Shown in pieces: positions 55,301 to 62,053 of a stretch of 64,000 nucleotides of DNA. Each line of letters begins with the position of its first letter. Within the stretch, counting starts at the first letter, position 1. The position numbers were made by a program, and so were the translations under genes. The stretch lies in assembly GCA_963662155.1 (NCBI GenBank), contig OY759265.1, forward strand, positions 58,709,220-58,773,219, written 5' to 3'. The notes below the pieces were generated by a model. That model saw only the letters and a program-made list of their open reading frames with translations, made no database searches and was not told the DNA's origin. This DNA is from Lamellibrachia columna. Its lineage: Eukaryota > Annelida > Polychaeta > Sabellida > Siboglinidae.

Positions 55301-58300
55301 TTTATTTCCTACCTCAGCTAGACTGTCCTCCTTCCTGTGCAGTCATTAACTGTAGCAGTTTTATTTCCTACCTCAGCTAGACTGTCCTCCTTCCTGTGCA
55401 GTCATTAACTGTAGCAGTTTTATTTCTTACCTCAGCTAGACTGCTCCCTTCTGGTGCAGTCATTAACTGTAGCCGTTTTATTTCCTACCTCGGCTAGACT
55501 GTCCTCCTTCCTGTGCAGTCATTAACTGTAGCAGTTTTATTTCCTACCTCGGCTAGACTGTCCTCCTTCCTGTGCAGTCATTAACTGTAGCCGTTTTATT
55601 TCCTACCTCAGCTAGACTGTCCTCCTTCCTGTGCAGTCATTAACTGTAGCCGTTTTATTTCCTACCTCAGCTAGACTGTCCTCCTTCCTGTGCAGTCATT
55701 AACTGTAGCCGTTTTATTTCCTACCTCGGCTAGACTGTCCTCCTTCCTGTGCAGTCATTAACTGTAGCCGTTTTATTTCCTACCTCGGCTAGACTGTCCT
55801 CCTTCCTGTACAGTCATTAACTGTAGCCGTTTTATTTCCTACCTCGGCTAGACTGTCCTCCTTCCTGTGCAGTCATTAACTGTAGCCGTTTTATTTCCTA
55901 CCTCGGCTAGACTGTCCTCCTTCCTGTGCAGTCATTAACTGTAGCCGTTTTATTTCCTACCTCAGCTAGACTGTCCTCCTTCCTGTACAGTCATTAACTG
56001 TAGCCGTTTTATTTCCTACCTCGGCTAGACTGTCCTCCTTCCTGTGCAGTCATTAACTGTAGCCGTTTTATTTCCTACCTCGGCTAGACTGCTCCCTTCT
56101 GGTGCAGTCATTAACTGTAGCAGTTTTATTTCCTACCTCGGCTAGACTGTCCTCCTTCCTGTGCAGTCATTAACTGTAGCCGTTTTATTTCCTACCTCAG
56201 CTAGACTGTCCTCCTTCCTGTGCAGTCATTAACTGTAGCCGTTTTATTTCCTACCTCGGCTAGACTGTCCTCCTTCCTGTGTAGTCATTAACTGTAGCCG
56301 TTTTATTTCCTACCTCAGCTAGACTGTCCTCCTTCCTGTGCAGTCATTAACTGTAGCCGTTTTATTTCCTACCTCAGCTAGACTGCTCCCTTCTGGTGCA
56401 GTCATTAACTGTAGCAGTTTTATTTCCTACCTCGGCTAGACTGTGCTCAAACTGCCAGACTTGCTCCGCAACAGCGGCTGTGTCGTTGCCTCCTCCCAGT
56501 AGTTTGCCGACGGCAGTGAAGAACTCAATAAAAGGCTGGTGGTTCTTTTCCGTGTATGATGTATAGTGGAGTGTGAGGCCACTCTGGTCAAACTACAACC
56601 ACAGTCTTTGTTTGAATAGCAAGACAACAGGCGATAATTAAACAACTGTCTAATACTGTACCAGTTTGTATTCTGGTTCAAGACCCTTACAGTACAGAGC
56701 CCTGGACAGGTGCTAATCCACTCTCTCAGCAAACAATAATTATCACAGCCACAGACACACAGCATGCTTTCCTTTCCAAAACAGATTATGCAACTACAGA
56801 GGGTGAGGCCTTGTGAAAATTGTCTAATGTCTTTATATAAACAAAAATGTACCCTCTGTAAAGACATGTACCCAAATCGATTTGAATAGAACACGTTTGG
56901 AAGAGTTTATAAATAAAAACATATATATATATATATAAATGTCTATGTACCAGATTTTAAAAAAAATCAAATAAATAAGAAATCCAATAAAAAAAATTTT
57001 AATAAGATTTTTTTAGAAAAAAATCATGATTTTTTCCAGATATGTTCTATCAGAGTGCATTATCGTAGTGTTAGTAACGACCATATTATACTGGTTGCAA
57101 AGTTAGCCAAACTAGACCCATCAAAACAACATAATAAATACGTAATTCTGAAAAAAATTTGGAATGTCAAAACTCAGTTAAATATGGTAACTAGGCATCG
57201 CAAACCTGACATTTTCAAGATTATTTAGTGTTATCACTACCACTATCAGAAATATCATGGCTGTGCACGCACGCACGCACGCACGCACGCACGTACGGCA
57301 CGCACGAACACACATTCGCTTTTATCCAACTACACGGTACGACAAAACCGCTTACCCAAATATAAAAAAACACGCATTGCTGCTTACCCCCATTCTTTGC
57401 ATTGTATTATCTTTTTGATCTTTGACAACGCCCATGCTGAACAACACGGAGATGCCATAGCGACCCGCCTTTGCCAGCGCTGCCTCCAGGGACCACGTGC
57501 TGCTGGTAAATGCTCCCGAGACGCTGTCGTTTGTCACAGACCACGAGCCCACTGACTTTATTAACTGAAATATTCTTTAGTCAACATTGCGGAACTTCAC
57601 CTAGCCGTAGGCCAGTTCAATTCAAATTTAGGTGACGTATGGTGGTGACAGACCAGCAATTGTTTAGGAGGGATTGAGATATGCCCCTTAGATACTGCCC
57701 CGAGTAGATACCCTTCACACATACAAGCCCCCCCCCAGATCATATATACGCCACCTAAGGCTAAGATGTCATTAACTTTGGAAAAATCACAGTAAACAGA
57801 TCGATCAGACCCATGACCACGGGTATTTACAAGACTCCTGCAGCGAGGTTGTTTCCACTATTACGGTTCAGACCGACATACGTAACGCATGAACATGTGA
57901 ATTATATATTACCACGTATAATGTTTGAAACAGTATTTACAGTATTAGTGAAACACCTTATAATTAAGTTATATATCAATAATTTACTTACCTCCAGCAT
58001 CGGTCTATTGCCCCGTTTTTCCGTTGCCGTTGAGTTCATGCACGCCTTAAAATAAGAGTTTGCTTTCTGAAGTGCTGTTGAATGTACCCCCTTTATTGTG
58101 TTGTTAGATTTGTCCAGTAGCTGCAAACAATGAAGCAATGTGTTAATATAGTCAATATAAGCGCCCATAAATAAGACAAAGTCCCTAACGCGCAACTGTT
58201 CCTTAAAGCGCCCACCACTGCTCTAGCGGATCACAGCAACACCATGTACGCGTTATGTATTTAATTCGGTAGATGTCGCTGTTTAAAGCACGTGCTAAAC

Positions 58301-59584
58301 GAAATGTCGTCTAGCAGTCGACCATTTTCGAGAAAGAATGTCGGTAAGTTTTTGAACGTGTTTGACTTAAATATGACGTTCTGTAAAGTCTTAGCAATGT
58401 AATTAATACTGTGCATTTGTTCTAACGATGATATCATTAGTAATTACATTTTTGCAGAACCATACGCACGTTATCGGAATCTTCTTAATAGAATATGCCG
58501 CCGTTTAAAAAAAAAAATCTGAAGAAACATTTTGTGTAAGAGATCGATATACCAAATCAGCAAAAGCTACTTCATTTATTCAATGCAAACAAAGTATTAA
58601 AACAGTTGTTTTGAGTGAAAAACTTACGAATATTGAACGTCTGAACGATGTCGCGCTAGTCAAGGAAACCGGCGGAATTCGACTTATATTTATGCTAGCG
58701 GATCACAGCAACACCATGTACGCGTTATGTATTTAATTCGGTAGATGTCGCTGTTTAAAGCACGTGCTAAACGAAATGTCGTCTAGCAGTCGACCATTTT
58801 CGAGAAAGAATGTCGGTAAGTTTTTGAACGTGTTTGACTTAAATATGACGTTCTGTAAAGTCTTAGTAATGTAATTAATACTGTGCATTTGTTCTAACGA
58901 TGATATCATTAGTAATTACATTTTTGCAGAACCATACGCACGTTATCGGAATCTTTTTTTGCAAATGGCCGATTTATTGTCACTGATCATTGTCCCTAAA
59001 CTGTATACTGGTTGGTGTAGTTTTCGACCTACTTAATAGAATATGCCGCCGTTTAAAAAAAAAAATCTTAAGAAACATTTTGTGTAAGAGATCGATATAC
59101 CAAATCAGCAAAAGCTACTTCATTTATTCAATGCAAACAAAGTATTAAAACAGTTGTTTTGAGTGAAAAACTTACGAATATTGAACGTCTGAACGATGTC
59201 GCGCTAGTCAAGGAAACCGGCGGAATTCGACTTATATTTATGGCAAGCCGTACAGACAATCGTTTTTAATTTTACCACTTTGTTCCAATTATGTCAACCT
59301 TTTTATCAACCAAGCTTGACATAGCGCTTTATAAAACACATACACATATATTTGCATTGAATATATAACGTTAATGTAGTAAATTTGTTCTCGTATATTT
59401 AACACATTTTAATTATTCCTACTTTTATGACAAGACTAGCTTGCAATACATCTACAAAAGGGCTATTATTGTCACGTGGCCAAGAACGAGACATGCGTCA
59501 GCAGACGCTCAATAATAATGTCTGGTAAGCATGCAAAGTCGGTTTTTTTATCAAGGTATGTATATCATAAACGTGTTCCATGTC

Positions 59585-59615
<31 letters not shown>

Positions 59616-62001
59616 TATTTTGCTCAGACAAGACTCTGTATGGTTATTGTCGTAAACAGACGCTGTGACGTCTCTAACGCGATATCAAGCGAGATTTCAA
59701 TGGATCGAAAACTGGCGTGGGTCGAAAACTGCACAGGTAACTATACCCCGGTATATTCCCAAAACGCACCCCCATCCTGATGCTTAAAACTGGCGGTGCG
59801 TTTTGGGGACAATGTATACAAATAAATGTAACAATGTCATGCACAATCTACATTAACCTAAAAAGCTAAATACAGTCTAACTGGCAATATTAGCGTATAC
59901 ATAATTCACTATAATTGCATAATGTAGTATACTTATATTGAACCTAAAGTGCACCGTTTATTTCAGATGGGGCGTGACTACAAACGGTTCACCAAGAGGC
60001 ATAATGGTGCTTATGACGAGGCGGCTTTAGAAGAGGCTCTCAATTCTCTTCAACATGGCGAGTCGTACAGGAGCGTCGACCGAGAATACGGCGCCCCGAA
60101 ACGCACGCTTCAACGACACGATCAGTTTCAGGTAAAATGGCGTCGGTTTACGGTCAAATTTAACAAAATTATTTTTAATGCCAGACGGATTACAAGTGTC
60201 AAGACGATAATATTAATATTATGTCGTCTTATATAATGATTTTAATACAGTTACAGTTATCATTTTGTTATGGTGTTATGATGTTATTTATTGTGATGTT
60301 TGTTTTGTTTAATCCAACAATACAATACTAATGAAACGTTGTCTTTCTCACAGGTTCGAGCACCAGGCCGAATACAACTTGGGAGGTTCAGACAAATCCT
60401 GGACAGCGATGTGGAATCAATTATCGCAGAACACGCCTTAGACATGCAGCAACGATTTTATGGGCTGTCGCTGAACGAAATTCGACGCATGGCGTTTGAA
60501 ATTTCGGAATGTCACGGCCTGTCGCGTCCATTCGACAAGGCCAAAAAGATGGCGGGGCTTCGCGGGTTGAACGGATTTCTTGATCGCAACCACACGCTGC
60601 TACGTGCAAAACAAATGACGTGTACGAAGACCTACCACCGACTGAGGATTGGCTGCAATGCCCAAAGCCAGTAGCACCACGAAAATTGTGGCAATGACAG
60701 ACTTGTATGTGACCTTTGTGTGTGAGTAGTAACAGAGTCGGTGACTTTACAATGTGTATAACAAGTTGCGCTATAATTGCATTTAAATGGTATAATTGTA
60801 TCCGTAATTATAATCACCGTGGCATACAGAGTAGTAGCGGAGTCGGCGACTGTAGACCGTGTCTAACGTTTGCTTTCATTGCAGTTAAATAATTGTATCC
60901 GTAATTGTAATCATTGTTACGTAGACTAACAGTGGAGTTGGCGACTGTAGGCCTAGTCTAGTGCCCTGCGCGACCGGGCTTTGGGTCCAAGCCCGGCCCG
61001 GCCCGCGATCCGGGCCGTGCCTCTACATAATTTCGCGGGCCGGGCCGAGCCTGGGCCTACATACTGCGGGCCCGGGCCGGGCCTGGGCTGAAAACAATTT
61101 AAACACATCGGACTTGGGCCGGGCCTGGGCCTAGTGTGAGCGGGCCGGGCCTGGCCGGGCCTGGGCTGGGCCTGGACATAATAAAAATAGTCATACAAAA
61201 CACCGATTATTACTTTATTTTATAATAAAAACTTATTATAAATTGTAATTCCGGTTAATGAATGCTTAAAATTATTCTTTAGTATTATACAGTTGCAAAT
61301 TGAGACCTTGCATGGAATCGAATGGCCCTATAAGTTCACTTGGCTGGAAGTAGCCAGCCCCAAATGTTTACTTTAGAAATATTTGCAGAGGCAATCAAGC
61401 CATGATTAACCATCAACTTATCACCCTTTGACCCTACCAGTGGACATTCTGTTGTCTAGGTCTTCCCTCCAAACATTGCCCACCTGAAAGACCTGCCCAC
61501 TGCCAAGTGCACACTAGCCCACTACCCAGTACCCAACCCAGTTGCTAATTGGTAATTCTCCCCAGTCCTAATTCATTCACACTTGTACTAATTCACACAT
61601 GTCAGAACCTGTCTGTGTCAGGCTAGTGACTGCAGGCCTGCTGGAAATGCCACTGGGTGTCGGTGCCAGTGGGTGACATTTAATTGAAATATCATTAAAT
61701 TATGTTAACTTAGTTGAGCTAATTCAATTAACAATATAAATTGGGGTTATGGCTTGCATATGGGTTAAGTCAGGGTTAGATAAACAAATCTCCTACCCTA
61801 ACCAATACATTAAAGCCAAATATAACAAATGTTATCATATTTAATAGTAATGACACTAAGAAGTTTTTTTTATTTTTCTTCAGGATCTTCGTAAGTTTGA
61901 AGAAGTTGGTGGTGCTGGATTTTTAGAACTCATCCAGCACAGTATGGACCTTCAGCATAAGAGTATTACTCCACTAAGAGCTAAGGATATTATGCCCCAT
62001 C

Positions 62002-62053
<52 letters not shown>

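Noticed and set aside
48078..56430. CRISPR-like array or coding repeat protein
   Set aside because: No spacers, and stops occur in every frame of each 59-bp unit; the array is intronic.
60953..61198. Pro/Arg/Gly-rich frame on minus
   Set aside because: It is the GC-rich subterminal array of the hAT element.
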